Source: Haplosporangium gracile (Eukaryota; Mortierellomycota; Mortierellomycetes; Mortierellales; Mortierellaceae). Taken from it: a stretch of 64,000 nt of DNA. The position numbers and the translations under genes are program-made. Below are positions 40,467-50,478 of this stretch, one piece after another. The stretch lies in NCBI GenBank assembly GCA_015499985.1, contig JAAAUF010000095.1:2574-66573 (forward strand), read 5' to 3'. Positions within the stretch are counted from its first letter, which is position 1; each line of letters starts with the position of its first letter. Under the pieces are notes generated by a model that worked only from the letters and a program-made list of their open reading frames with translations, did not search any database and was not told the origin of the DNA.

Positions 40467-42350
40467 TTAGCTGTTGTCCTCGTCATGCAACTTTGGGCAG
40501 GGCCATTTTGTATGATTCTCTCCGCCACAGTACCAACAAAGACCATTGTCCATTCGGTACTGTCTCTCCTCTAGCGTCACCCTGTTGTTCTCGACAGCCC
40601 TGGCGCCTTCGGGGGTAGACATGGTAGAGCCGCTAGAAGTGGGCAGAGCCGGGATGATTGGCGTCATCAAGAACTCGGTAAGCTCCTTTGACCACTGACG
40701 CGCCTCGAGCGCATGTTGTTGTTGTCCCTGCAGAGGACTGACACTGGGACAATCATCAAGCGGCCGGGCGTAGGGAGTCTTTGCCGGCTGCTGTTGTTTC
40801 TGCAAAGGAAGGTTCCGGTAAGCGGAGTAAGCCTTGACAGAGGCCACTTGAAGCTCCGAGAACGATTTGATCTGATTCGGATTGACTAGAAAAGCCTTCA
40901 CCTCAGGCGAGATCCCGTTCTTGAAGATACTGATAAGCGAACTCTCGCTTCTACGAACAATGGTGCTCAAGTCCCGTATGGTCGTAATGTAGCTGTGCAT
41001 CGTGCCCGTTTGTTTGATCGTCGATAGCTGATCCTTTGCCGCCAACATTGCTTCATGCGAAGGAGTCTCTCCAAACTTCTCCTTCAGGATCTCGAGAAAT
41101 GCATAGTACCTTGTCAAACATTTCCGATTGTCGACGATACTCTTGTTTAGGAAGGGCTCAAAGAACCGCAAGACGTACTGACTCATCGACCGGAGTGCAT
41201 ACTGGACACGACTTCTGTCCTTCTTGAATAACGCTGGGTTGCGATCAAACATCTCCTCGAGCTGTCTCACATAGTCTGAAAGAGTGAAGGCGCTATCTGC
41301 ATTGAACTTGCGGGGGAGAGGCTTTAGCCGATTCAGATTACGGGCAGACGACGATGGTGGATACGATGAAGGCGTGTTTTGATCGCAAGTGGGTTTGACT
41401 GAGGTGCGCGATGTTGAAGTTGGAGGAGGACTGTAATGGTCTCGGTAGGAGTGCGAAGTCGTCGACGCCGAAGACGATAAAACCCTGGGTTGTTTCCGAG
41501 TGGGCGAGGGTTCTCTGTACGCAGATGTTGATGCGTAGTAGTAGGAGCCTGAAGATCCTGATGTGCTGGTGTTGGAGAATCGTGACGAAGGCCAGGATGT
41601 ATGTTTGGCTTCATCAATAGTGGCATTCATTCTGGTAGAAACTGGTTCTTGCTTGATGGGAACGCTGTTGAACTGTGATGTAGTGTCCATGTCCGCGTCC
41701 GTGGCTGTGTTAATGAAGTATCGGTCGCTGGTGATAGGGCGATTATCTGCCAAGGATGAGGATGTCTCGGTCGCAACAGTAACTGGGGAGTGGCTCGTGC
41801 GGGGACCATTCTCCGTGCGACCGAGGTCCATGACGCGAGCAGTAGCATGTGACCTTGCAGTACCGCTGTGGACTTGGTCGCTTGGAGGGTTCAAGGGGGA
41901 CAAGGGCGGAGAACTCATGGTAGTAATGACGGTGTTATTGTTGGCGAGAGATTCGGCGAGATGCTGTTGAAAGATGTTTGCCTGTATGGCTTGATAGTCG
42001 GTGAATTGGTTAAGTAATGATTCCACAGTAGAAGAGAATTGAATTATAGACTCTTCTGTCGTCGTTGTTGCCGCGGGCGTGTTGTTGATTTCATGAGACG
42101 TATGCCGAGTCTGGCTGGTGGTATTGTTGATTGTTTGCATGCGGGATCGATGGATTTGTGCCTGGAGTACCTTATATGTACGGTTCATATCGCGGTGAAT
42201 GTGCTCAAGGTACGGGTGCATCCTGTTGCCCTTGGAGCTGCTGTTGTTCCTGCTACTGCTACTGCTACTGCTACTGTTGCTGCTGTTGTTGCTGTTGTTG
42301 TTGTTGTTGCTGCTATTAGTCGTTATTAGCGTGCGCGCCATGGCTGCCAT
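40467..42350 (-). CDS. Gag-like capsid/zinc-knuckle protein, array copy 1
   Basis: A single-exon frame of 627 aa starts MAAMARTL. It has four parts. First is a poly-Asn/Ser N-terminus ending NRMHPYLEHIHRDMNRTY and IHRSRMQ. Next is a long Ser/Thr/Pro-rich linker. A helical capsid-like domain follows (about 360-530: ADSAFTLSDYVRQLEEMF, RFFEPFLNKSI, FLEILKEKFGETPSHEAM, QTGTMHSYITTIRDL, SLISIFKNGISPEVKAFL). Last is one C-terminal CCHC knuckle (C-W-Y-C-GGEN-H-TKWP-C). This is the layout of a Ty3/Gypsy-type Gag. No protease, reverse transcriptase or integrase follows. Two relatives lie next to it on the same strand. The intact long frame suggests selection, hence possible domestication; the molecular role is unknown. 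Confidence 0.8.
   Translation of the reverse strand: MAAMARTLITTNSSNNNNNSNNSSNSSSSSSSSRNNSSSKGNRMHPYLEHIHRDMNRTYKVLQAQIHRSRMQTINNTTSQTRHTSHEINNTPAATTTTEESIIQFSSTVESLLNQFTDYQAIQANIFQQHLAESLANNNTVITTMSSPPLSPLNPPSDQVHSGTARSHATARVMDLGRTENGPRTSHSPVTVATETSSSLADNRPITSDRYFINTATDADMDTTSQFNSVPIKQEPVSTRMNATIDEAKHTSWPSSRFSNTSTSGSSGSYYYASTSAYREPSPTRKQPRVLSSSASTTSHSYRDHYSPPPTSTSRTSVKPTCDQNTPSSYPPSSSARNLNRLKPLPRKFNADSAFTLSDYVRQLEEMFDRNPALFKKDRSRVQYALRSMSQYVLRFFEPFLNKSIVDNRKCLTRYYAFLEILKEKFGETPSHEAMLAAKDQLSTIKQTGTMHSYITTIRDLSTIVRRSESSLISIFKNGISPEVKAFLVNPNQIKSFSELQVASVKAYSAYRNLPLQKQQQPAKTPYARPLDDCPSVSPLQGQQQHALEARQWSKELTEFLMTPIIPALPTSSGSTMSTPEGARAVENNRVTLEERQYRMDNGLCWYCGGENHTKWPCPKLHDEDNS
42237..42316 (-). 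repeat. AAC/AGC triplet run coding poly-Asn/Ser in Gag-like copy 1
   Basis: On the minus strand a mixed AAC/AGC/AGT triplet array codes the Asn/Ser-rich N-terminus of Gag-like copy 1. Copies 2 and 3 have shorter versions at the same place, so its length varies between paralogues. Confidence 0.85.
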
Positions 42351-42943
42351 GGTTGTGAATGGAAGCAAATTGTTGTTTGGGTCGTTTGTGTTGTTTGCTG
42401 TTCGCCGATGTCGATGGGGGAGATGGGTGTGTGAATGTATGCCAGTGTTGAGCGATTGTGAATGTCAAGAGCAAAGATGGTGGAAAATGGATGCAGGCTG
42501 ACGATGAGAGAGGTAAGAAAAAGAGTTCTTATTGATGACGAGAAACAAAAGGCAAGAGGGGAGGTTGAGAAGGATAACGAAGACATGACTCAGGAAAGGC
42601 GACTAGGGTAGGTTTCAGCAGGTCACACAAAAGATGGTGAAGGTCATTGCTCACTGTTGCTGTATTTTTGGCCGGTGGGTAGAGAAAGAGGAATCGCGAG
42701 CATAAAGCGTGAGTGAGTAAGTAAGAGCGAGCGAGGTGTGTGTATATGCGTGCTCCTATCCAGGTTTGTCCTAATCGGCAAAGGCGAGATTTGCATTTTG
42801 TTTTCTGTGTTTCTGTGTTTCTGTCTTCTGAGCCGTTGTTGTTATTCGTGTGTGTGCCTGTCTGCCTGTTGTTGTCTTCTTTCTCTCGTTTCTTTTTATT
42901 TTTTTGTCCCAACCTTGGGTGATTCATAATGATAGTAAGACAT
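42351..42943. other. Spacer between Gag-like copies 1 and 2
   Basis: It is the promoter side of copy 1. The minus strand is C/T- and A-rich. Only low-complexity frames occur. No polymerase or protease remnant was recognised in this spacer. Confidence 0.5.
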
Positions 42944-44915
42944 CTACTCCAGTTCATGAACTTCAATTCTTTTCTTGTCGTTGGATTTCTTCAAAGGGCA
43001 AGAAAACCATGCATGACCCTTTCCGCCGCAATACCGACGGAGGTAATTTTCCTTCCGGTATTGTTTCTCCTCCTCCGACCAACCTGCCCATCACATCACT
43101 CCTGAAAAATGTCCCAGCTGATGGAGTCCTGCCATGGGCATTGCCATAGGCTTTGGTTCGGGCTGTGGCGATGGCACAAATGATACCGGTAGGGAAAACG
43201 GCGTCGTCGTCTTCAGCATCAGTGTCAGGGCTTGGAGTACTGACCGCGGTGAAGGTCGGAGAAAAACTCCTGCTCGAAGGCGCACTCGAACCTTGCATCG
43301 TCTGTTGGATGCGCTTACTGTGCCGCCGCAACAGGTCTTGGGCCAGATCAAAAGAAGTCGAATGCTGGTAGTGCTGATTATACATCCCGGAATGAGGTTG
43401 GATCCGGTGCATGGGGTAGGCTCTGGTTGCAGCCACCTGAAGCATGGAGAGAGACTTAATATTATTTGCGTTTCCAAGAAACGACATCACCACCGGTGAG
43501 ATTCCCTTCCTAAAGATTCGCACAAATAAAATCTCGTCCAAGCGAAGGACGGCGGTCAAGTCTCGGAAGGTGGTGATGTAGCTGCACATGGTGCCCGTTT
43601 GCTTAATTGTCGACAGATGAATCGTCGCCTCGTACACGGCATCTGTCGAGGGAGGCTCTCCAAAACGGCTTCCAGGGTCTTGAGGAACACAGGATAGGAT
43701 GTCAAGCACTTCCGACTGTCGGGGACGCTCTTGTTCAGGAAGGTTTCAAAGTACCGGGCCGTATGCGTTCCCATAGAACGTATAGCAAAACTTGACACGA
43801 TCGGCGTCGCGCATGATCGCTACTGGATTGCAGTCAAAGACTCCCTTGAGCTGTCTCACAAAGTCTGACAGCGTGAGGTTGTTGTCGGCGTTGTACTTGA
43901 CAAGGAGGGGTTGTAATTGAGCAAAAGTGCACGCAGACGATGATGGCGAGAGTGAGGATGGGGTTGATGGCGATAATGGATTTTTGGATTCCCGAAACGT
44001 CGAGGAGTCCTTGGACTCCTTGTACGACGACGACGATATAGATCCGGCGATGTTGCTGAAAATGGGCTGAGCATTCGTTTTTGTAGGCGTTGATTCGGTT
44101 GAGGTCGTTCCGTGCTTCTTGACAGCAACCTTGTCGAGTGATGACGCGGTATCCTTAGAAACGCTTACAGGCGATGGCGGTGGTAAAGATAATGTTCTGT
44201 CAGCCATGACACTGTTAGTGGGATTTGGAGTCAGCGCTGACAGGTTCCTCGGCGATAGTAGGGTCGGATGTCAATGGTGCTGTGTCCGTGTCTTTGTCCA
44301 TGTCCCTGTCTTTGTCCTTGTCCACTGAGTGTTGACGATCGTTGTTGAAATGGTGCGTCTCAATAAAGAGCGAAAACGTGCCAGCGGAAGTATCAGGTGG
44401 GAGCTGAGGACTAGTAACCTTTGTGATAGCATGACTCATTGAGCAGTTCGAAGGCCTTGCAGAATCGCCCAGCATATGATCGGGAGAGGATACGGTTGAC
44501 AAGGGGGACGTTCCCTTGGTCGCAAAGATGGATGTTATGGTGTCATGATCGGCCGATGAAGCCGCGATCGTCCTCTTGTCGCTAATGTTGTTAAGAAAGA
44601 GGGAGTCGGCGAGCTGCTGATAACTGTTTGCTTGAGAGTCGGTTAAATGGTTGAGTAGTGACTCCACGGCGACGGACAATGAAAACATTGGTTCTCGGGC
44701 TATGGCACGCTAGTATTGATGTGAACCTTGCTGGATGGCTGGGTGGACAGCGACTTCATCCGGGATCGGTGGATTAGTGCCTGGACGGCCACCTATGTCC
44801 GGTTCATATCACAGTGGATGAGTTCTAGGTAGGGATGCATCCTGTTGACCTTAGAGCTATGGCAATCGCCCTTGCTGTTGGTATTGGTGGCGGTGGTTAC
44901 TTGGTTGTACGCCAT
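42944..44915 (-). pseudogene. Gag-like array copy 2, decayed
   Basis: It starts at ATG 44915 with MAYNQVTTATNTNSKG, close to the start of copy 3 (MAYNQTT), and contains NRMHPYLELIHCDMNRT followed at once by a stop (44795-44793). Later frames give matching blocks to the other copies: VESLLNHLTDSQANSYQQL, LTLSDFVRQLKGVFDCNP, YFETFLNKSVPDSRKCL, CAATSPPSE and QTGTMCSYITTFRDL. The zinc-knuckle region near 43030 reads LRRYCGGKGHAWFSCP, so the first Cys of the CCHC motif (LCFYCGG in copy 3) has become Arg. At least three frame changes and two stops make it a pseudogene. It keeps orientation and order with copies 1 and 3. Confidence 0.8.
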
Positions 44916-45362
44916 GGCGCTGACGGCACTAGGAGATCGGGTGTAGTTGCTGATTGTTGAAGACGCGTCAGTTGAATGCGACAAGTGCGGGGTGTGGTTT
45001 TGCCTTGGGTGATGAGCAGCGAAGAAACGCGAAGAGGTTGAACTCGTGGAAGACTGCCAAGGAAAGGAAGGCAGGAAAGGGATTAATGATGGTCGGAAGC
45101 AATGCGGGTGAATCATAGAGATCAAAGAGATCAGAGTCCACTAAGGGTGCGTGCGTGTGTTGCGGTTGGGAGAAAAAGGACAAGAACAAAAAGGGGAAGT
45201 GGAGGAAAAGGGTGGAACGTGTTTGTGGGCGAGTGTGTGACCATTTTCAAACCTATTGTGAACATGACTGCCCTGGAATTTTATTTATTCTGTCTCGGCT
45301 TTTGAGAGCTTGCCTGACATTAAAAGAGAATAAAGGAAGTGTAAGAAGAGGAAGAGGAGAAT
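44916..45362. other. Spacer between Gag-like copies 2 and 3
   Basis: It is the promoter side of copy 2 and the trailer of copy 3. No open frame of note and no remnant of other retroelement genes are recognised. Confidence 0.5.
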
Positions 45363-47345
45363 CTAATGTTCAACTTTCTTCTTGTCCTTGGGTTTCTTCA
45401 AAGGACAGGTGGATGATGAATGGCTCTCTCCGCCACAGTAGAAACAGAGGTGATTGTCCTTCCGGTACTGCTTCACCTCCTCCGTCAGCTTGCCCCTCGG
45501 GTGGCTCCTAATATATCTTCCCGCTGGGTTGTCTAGCGAAATCCTACCGTTATCAGTGGCAGTGGCAACGGGGTTAGCGGTAGCGGTAGGAGAAACGGCC
45601 CCAGTGCCGGCATCAGTGTCAACGTCTGTGGAAGATGTGGAGGTCCTGATCGCGGTCAAGGCCAGAGGAGGGCACTTGGTCGAAAGCCCCATCGACTCCC
45701 TAATGGGCGAGTAGATGCGCTGATTCTGCCGACGCAATCGATCCCGTGCCCAATCCAGATCCCGATAAAAAGAAGTCGAATGGTATCGGTGCTGGTCATA
45801 TGTCCAAGAATGCGGTTGGACCCGGTGCATGGAGTAGGCTCTGGCTGCGGCGACTTGAAGCATGGATAGAGATTGGATATTACTCAGATATCCAAGCAAG
45901 GCCCTCACCTCAGACGAGATTCCCTCCACAAACATGTGCATGAGATGTGACTCCTCCCAGCGGACGATGGCCGTCAAATCCTGGAAGGCGGCGGTGTAGG
46001 TACACATGGCGCCGGTCTGCTGGAGAGTCACCAGGTGAGTAGTCGCTGCACATATCGTTTCGAGCGAGGGCGCCTCTCCAAACTTGTCTTCCAGGGTTTT
46101 GAGGAATACATCATAGGACGTCAAGCACCTTCGACTGTCGGGGACGCTCTTGTTTAAGAAAGGCTCAAAGTACCGGGCCGTGTGCACTCCCATAGAATGG
46201 AGCGCATACTTGACACGATCGGCGTCGGTCTTGAAGACTGTGGGGTTGCTATCAAAGACTTCCTTGAGCTGACTCACAAAATCTGGCAGTGTGAGATTGC
46301 TATCTGCATTGTACTTGATAAGGAGGGGCTTTGGTTGAGAAGTGCGAACAGACGGTGATGGCGGCAATGGGATGACGGTTGAAGGTGATGGATCCTTGGA
46401 TTTTCGATACGTCAAAAGCTCCTTGGATAACGCCGGCGATGACGACGATATAGATCCGGGCATACTGTTGGTGGTGGGCAAAGTATTCGTTCTTATAGAC
46501 GTTGATTCGGTTGGCTTCTGCTTGTTGGCAACCTTGTCAAGTGATAGCGCGGTGTCATTAGAAACGCTTTCGAGCGACGGTGAAGAGACGAATCCGATAT
46601 CTACAACACTGTTTGTGGGAAGCAGAGCCTGCATGGATGTATGTTCCTTGATGACAGTAGGGTTCGAGATCGGTGGCGCAGTATCCTTTTCCAAGTCCAT
46701 GCCCTTGTCCATTAAGTGTTGTTGGTTATTGTTGGAAAAGTGCATCTCTGCAGGGGGTGAGGACGTGTTAGCGGAAGATCCGGACGTCAGCTCGCTTGCG
46801 CAAGGAGAGACGATCTCCGCCATATCGTCGAGGCTCATATCGAGATTCATTGAGCGGACCGGTGATCTCGAGGAATCGTTCTGCATAAGATCAGAACGGC
46901 ATACAGGAGACAACGGCGGCGTTCCCATGGCGGTTGGGGCCTCATTATCGGTTGGTGAAGTCGTGATCGTGTCGTCGTTGCTATTGTTGCCGCTGGCAAG
47001 GGAGGTGGTGAGCTGTTCGAAGCTGTTTTCCTGTGATGCCTGATAGTCAGAAAACTGGTTGAGTAACGACTCCACGACGGCGGAGAATGAAACCATTGGC
47101 CCTTGGGCCGAGGTCTTGTTGTTGTTGTTGATGTTGTGAGTCGACAGGGCCTCGTTGGCTGCCTGGGTGGACTGCATGCGGGATCGATGAATTTTCACTT
47201 GCAGAGCTTCATATGTCCGGACCATATCGCGGTGGATGAGTTCCAGGTACGGGTGCATCCTGTTGCCTTTGGAGCTACGATTATTACTGTTTCCGCTGTT
47301 GTTGCTGTTGGTGATGGTAGTGGTAGTTGTTTGGTTGTACGCCAT
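45363..47345 (-). CDS. Gag-like capsid/zinc-knuckle protein, array copy 3
   Basis: A single-exon frame of 660 aa starts MAYNQTTTTTITNSN. Its layout equals copy 1: a Thr/Asn/Ser N-terminus, then NRMHPYLELIHRDMVRTYE and IHRSRMQ, then VESLLNQFSDYQASQ, a Ser/Pro-rich linker, and a capsid-like domain. The capsid part has SNLTLPDFVSQLKEVFDSNP, ARYFEPFLNKSVPDSR, FLKTLEDKFGEAPSLET, QQTGAMCTYTAAFQDLTA, HMFVEGISSEVRALL and LQVAAARAYSMHR. Last is a C-terminal knuckle (C-F-Y-C-GGES-H-SSST-C) and a Lys-rich end. It is somewhat longer than copy 1 but collinear. There is no pol frame downstream. An intact 660-codon frame next to a decayed sister suggests that copies 1 and 3 are maintained. Function is unknown; capsid assembly or nucleic-acid binding is the family expectation. 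Confidence 0.8.
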   Translation of the reverse strand: MAYNQTTTTTITNSNNSGNSNNRSSKGNRMHPYLELIHRDMVRTYEALQVKIHRSRMQSTQAANEALSTHNINNNNKTSAQGPMVSFSAVVESLLNQFSDYQASQENSFEQLTTSLASGNNSNDDTITTSPTDNEAPTAMGTPPLSPVCRSDLMQNDSSRSPVRSMNLDMSLDDMAEIVSPCASELTSGSSANTSSPPAEMHFSNNNQQHLMDKGMDLEKDTAPPISNPTVIKEHTSMQALLPTNSVVDIGFVSSPSLESVSNDTALSLDKVANKQKPTESTSIRTNTLPTTNSMPGSISSSSPALSKELLTYRKSKDPSPSTVIPLPPSPSVRTSQPKPLLIKYNADSNLTLPDFVSQLKEVFDSNPTVFKTDADRVKYALHSMGVHTARYFEPFLNKSVPDSRRCLTSYDVFLKTLEDKFGEAPSLETICAATTHLVTLQQTGAMCTYTAAFQDLTAIVRWEESHLMHMFVEGISSEVRALLGYLSNIQSLSMLQVAAARAYSMHRVQPHSWTYDQHRYHSTSFYRDLDWARDRLRRQNQRIYSPIRESMGLSTKCPPLALTAIRTSTSSTDVDTDAGTGAVSPTATANPVATATDNGRISLDNPAGRYIRSHPRGKLTEEVKQYRKDNHLCFYCGGESHSSSTCPLKKPKDKKKVEH

Positions 47346-48203
47346 CGTGCTATGGAGTTGTCGTCAGAAATGGAATGGGATTGTGCTGAGTGTCGATGGC
47401 TGATTGATGTTGACAGGCGTCTCAAGTGAATGGATGCGGCGTAAAACGTATCGCCGTGCCTGAAGTGATGACAAAGGACAGATGAGCTAGTTGAAGACTA
47501 GAAGGGGGAAGGACGGGGCACAGCGGGAAAAGAAGGGCTTGCTCAATATCGATTAGTATGCTTTCAAGTTCCTTAAAGAAAGTAAATGTGTAGTAAAGTT
47601 TGCGAGTGGATAAAAGGGATGAAAGAGAGATTAGAGGTTTGGGAGAAAGGTGTTGTCGTAGATGGAAGAAAGAAAGGACGATGGAGGCCAAAGTAAGGGA
47701 AAGAGCAAGGAAGACGGGAGAAGGAAGAAGGAAGAGGAAAGGGCTGAGGGAAAGGAAGGGAAGGAATGTATGTGTGCGGTAGGAGCGACACCAATGACGG
47801 GTATTGTTGTTGAAGATGAAAGAGACAGCAGAATGGAGTATTGAGTCTGTGAAGGGAAGAAGGGAAGAAAGGAAATGTGGTGAAGGGAAGAAAGGAAATG
47901 TGGAGAGGAAAGAAAGTGGTTGAAAAGGACAGCCAAGTCACGGAAACAGTGAGTGTCCGTCCTTTGAAGTAAAAAAAGAATTTTTTGACATCTGCAAAAA
48001 AAAAAAAAATTGCTGATTTCGATGGCTTATTTGAAATGAAAGGAGCATTTTGGATACAAGCCAAGGTTTGAAACCCCCAGGCATTGCCGATAATGTACAA
48101 ATGGTTGATTACGGTTGTTTTGAAGGATTGATATTCGCTCTATCCTGAAGGGTCGAATACGAAACGTGCATTGCTGATGGTATCATCGCACTCCACATAT
48201 TTA
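47346..48203. other. Promoter of Gag-like copy 3 and trailer of the STIMATE-like gene
   Basis: The plus strand is purine-rich at 47590-47930, with a duplicated GTGAAGGGAAGAAAGGAAAT segment near 47850-47905. AT-rich sequence follows to the end of the neighbouring gene. No gene is seen. Confidence 0.5.
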
Positions 48204-49768
48204 TTATTGATGCCTTTGCACAGGTGCAGAGGTAAGTTCTGTAAACTCCTCGTCGTCATCATCCTGCCGACTGTCGCGACTGTCGGTGGGTTGAAGTCGC
48301 AATGGCCTGTCATGGTGGTGACCTCTATTAGCTTGACCGACATTATGTTCCGTTGAGTCATTATCTCTGCTGTCGTCGTCCGAGTCGTGCTCCAGACCGT
48401 CGACCAGTCCATAGAGATCCTCCTCGTCGTCGTCTATCCTGATGGGAAACTTTTCCGGAGTCTTTTGCTTAAGGATGTAGTCGATGACCCAGAACTGGCA
48501 AATGTTCATGCTGAGTGGCAGGATCAGCATAACAAACAGGATCTGCAGCTTTTCGTTCTGCAGTGTCCATCCCAGCACCCACTCTCCAAATGTAAACAAG
48601 AACGGCTACAGTTACGAAGGAGCGTGGAAAGCAATTGCTCGTTAGTTGCTCAGCTTAATTGAGGCAAGATAATGGAATGTACAAGGTACACGATGAGCAG
48701 AGGGACTAATGATATCAAATATAAAACTTACCCACGTAAGAACAATGACGACGACGATCTTCATGACGACGAGACCCAAAGAAAAGACAAAAGTCTGCTT
48801 CCACCAGCGCTCAAACTGAGGGGGGTTCCCGTAGTCTCCTGTCCTGAGCCCTTCCATGCGCATGTGTACAAAGTATTTGTCTGCTGCCTTAAGGAACAGG
48901 TATAGCACACCCACTCCAAACGTCGTATCCAGAAAGATGTTTAAAAAGTACCTATTATTTCATATGAAAGAAAACATTAGCAAATACGGATCATAGTACG
49001 GACCATGGACCATGGAGCAATGAAAAAGTCTGTTGCAGACACAGGTGGGCTGGTGCTGGAGAGTGGAGAGTGAACTTACCAAATGCAAGGGTTGTTGTCC
49101 TTGCGTTCAGACAGCCCAAAAATAGTCGCCGCCAAGAGATTCAGAGAATGGATGACCACTCCACCCACAATCTGCTTACTTACATCATACAGCCTATATC
49201 ATGCGATGGCAAAAAACGAGCAAGGTTAGTTTGTGTCGTGGCCGTTCTGTTGTATGAGTTCTTGTTTCTTTCCTTCATTGCACCCTGCCACCTTTGTGTC
49301 CAAACGTCAAGTTTTTTTTGTTGTTTCCTTGTCATGGTGAGTCTGTCGTGTATCCTTCCTTCATAACCCTTTTGCGACTGAACAAAAACATAAACAAAAA
49401 GAGGAAACTACTGACTGGCTATAAGGGAACAAAGCGAGGAGTCACCCCACGCCCCCACACTCTTTCACATACACACACAAAACCGCACTAGCCCTCCTCT
49501 TCTTCCTCTCCACGTGGGGACGATCCACGTCTTCTTTTTCCTAACAAAAAAAGGGTGTGAAAATAACATACCAGACTTTGAGTGGCCGCATAGGTCTCTC
49601 CTTGCTCCGTTTAAAGATGAGGGTCGAGAAGGCGATGGTGGCGAGGAGGAGCTGGATAATGATGGCAAAGGAGCTCATCAGCTCGCATGTGCCACCTGGC
49701 TGTGGGGGTGGAGTCGTGCTCCCTTCATCGTCGGGCACTGCTCTCGATGACAGAGTGAATAAGGCCAT
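48204..49768 (-). CDS. STIMATE/YPL162C-type vacuolar-ER membrane protein
   Basis: Four exons on the minus strand: 49768-49572, 49193-49080, 48951-48732 and 48605-48204, giving 310 aa. After MALFTLSSRAVPDDEG and GGTCELMSSFAIIIQLLLAT come five or so spans, with RPMRPLKVWLYDVSKQIVGG, SLNLLAATIFG, NPCIWYFLNIFLDTTFGVGV and WWKQTFVFSLGLVVMK. These are the conserved landmarks of the STIMATE (TMEM110) family, which includes fungal vacuolar membrane protein YPL162C. The tail is acidic and His-rich. In animals STIMATE regulates ER-plasma membrane contact and STIM1; in fungi the role is poorly known. The gene is divergent from REV1, with a 710-base shared upstream region. Confidence 0.8.
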
Positions 49769-50478
49769 TTTTGTGCTTGGTGGCGGTTGTGTTGTCCTGG
49801 TTGTTGTATGGTCCTGTTGTTCCAGGTGAGCCGATTTTTTTTCTTGTGTGGTCCAAGTGGAGGGAGAGAGAGAGCGTGCGTGATCCCTTTTGGTGCGTGT
49901 GAGACAATCAAGGCAAGGGTGAACAGGCGAGTTGATCAGGTCAGACAGTCGGACAGACAAGACAGACGAGAGGGACGGATGTATGCAGGTGTGGTCGGCA
50001 GGGTCGGTATGGATGAGAAAGAAATGAGAGAGAAAGTAAAAAGGGCAAAAAGGGAAATAGGGAAATAGGGAAATAGGGAAATGGAGTAAATTTTGCTGAT
50101 TATTCTTGTGGATCCAGTTGCAGCGTGTGCGAGTGACAGACACTGCTGTCCAAATCAACCCAGCACATAGTCGACAACCATTCCATGCACATGTATCGTC
50201 TGTAGAAGGACTGGAAAGGAGAATCGGCTCCCAAGGTGACCGTCACATTCTTCCTATTCATTGGTGGCGCATAGGGTTGAATTTGTTCCCTGCAGACTCG
50301 CTTGACCTTTTTGTCTTTCTTTCTTGCTTTTCATTCATTAACCTTTTTGCATTCATCTCTCCACTCCCCTGACACAATGCGTGTCCCTCTCATTTCACTC
50401 TCTACACACATTCCATAACAATTTTGCACAACGACCTTTTCAACAGACTTGCTCTCGTATCTGACAATTATACAAGGA
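49769..50478. other. Shared upstream region of the STIMATE-like gene and REV1
   Basis: A 710-base divergent promoter region. It contains GA-rich sequence near 49860-50050, the GGGAAATA repeat (50051-50083) and a T/C-rich leader before the REV1 ATG. No gene is seen. Confidence 0.5.
50051..50083 (+). repeat. GGGAAATA tandem repeat
   Basis: Four tandem copies of the 8-base unit GGGAAATA, with the last copy GGGAAATG, lie in the divergent promoter between the STIMATE-like gene and REV1. Confidence 0.9.

Noticed and set aside
40467..47345. A complete LTR retrotransposon
   Set aside because: No reverse transcriptase, integrase or protease motifs were recognised in any frame in or beside the array, and I could not identify LTRs by eye.
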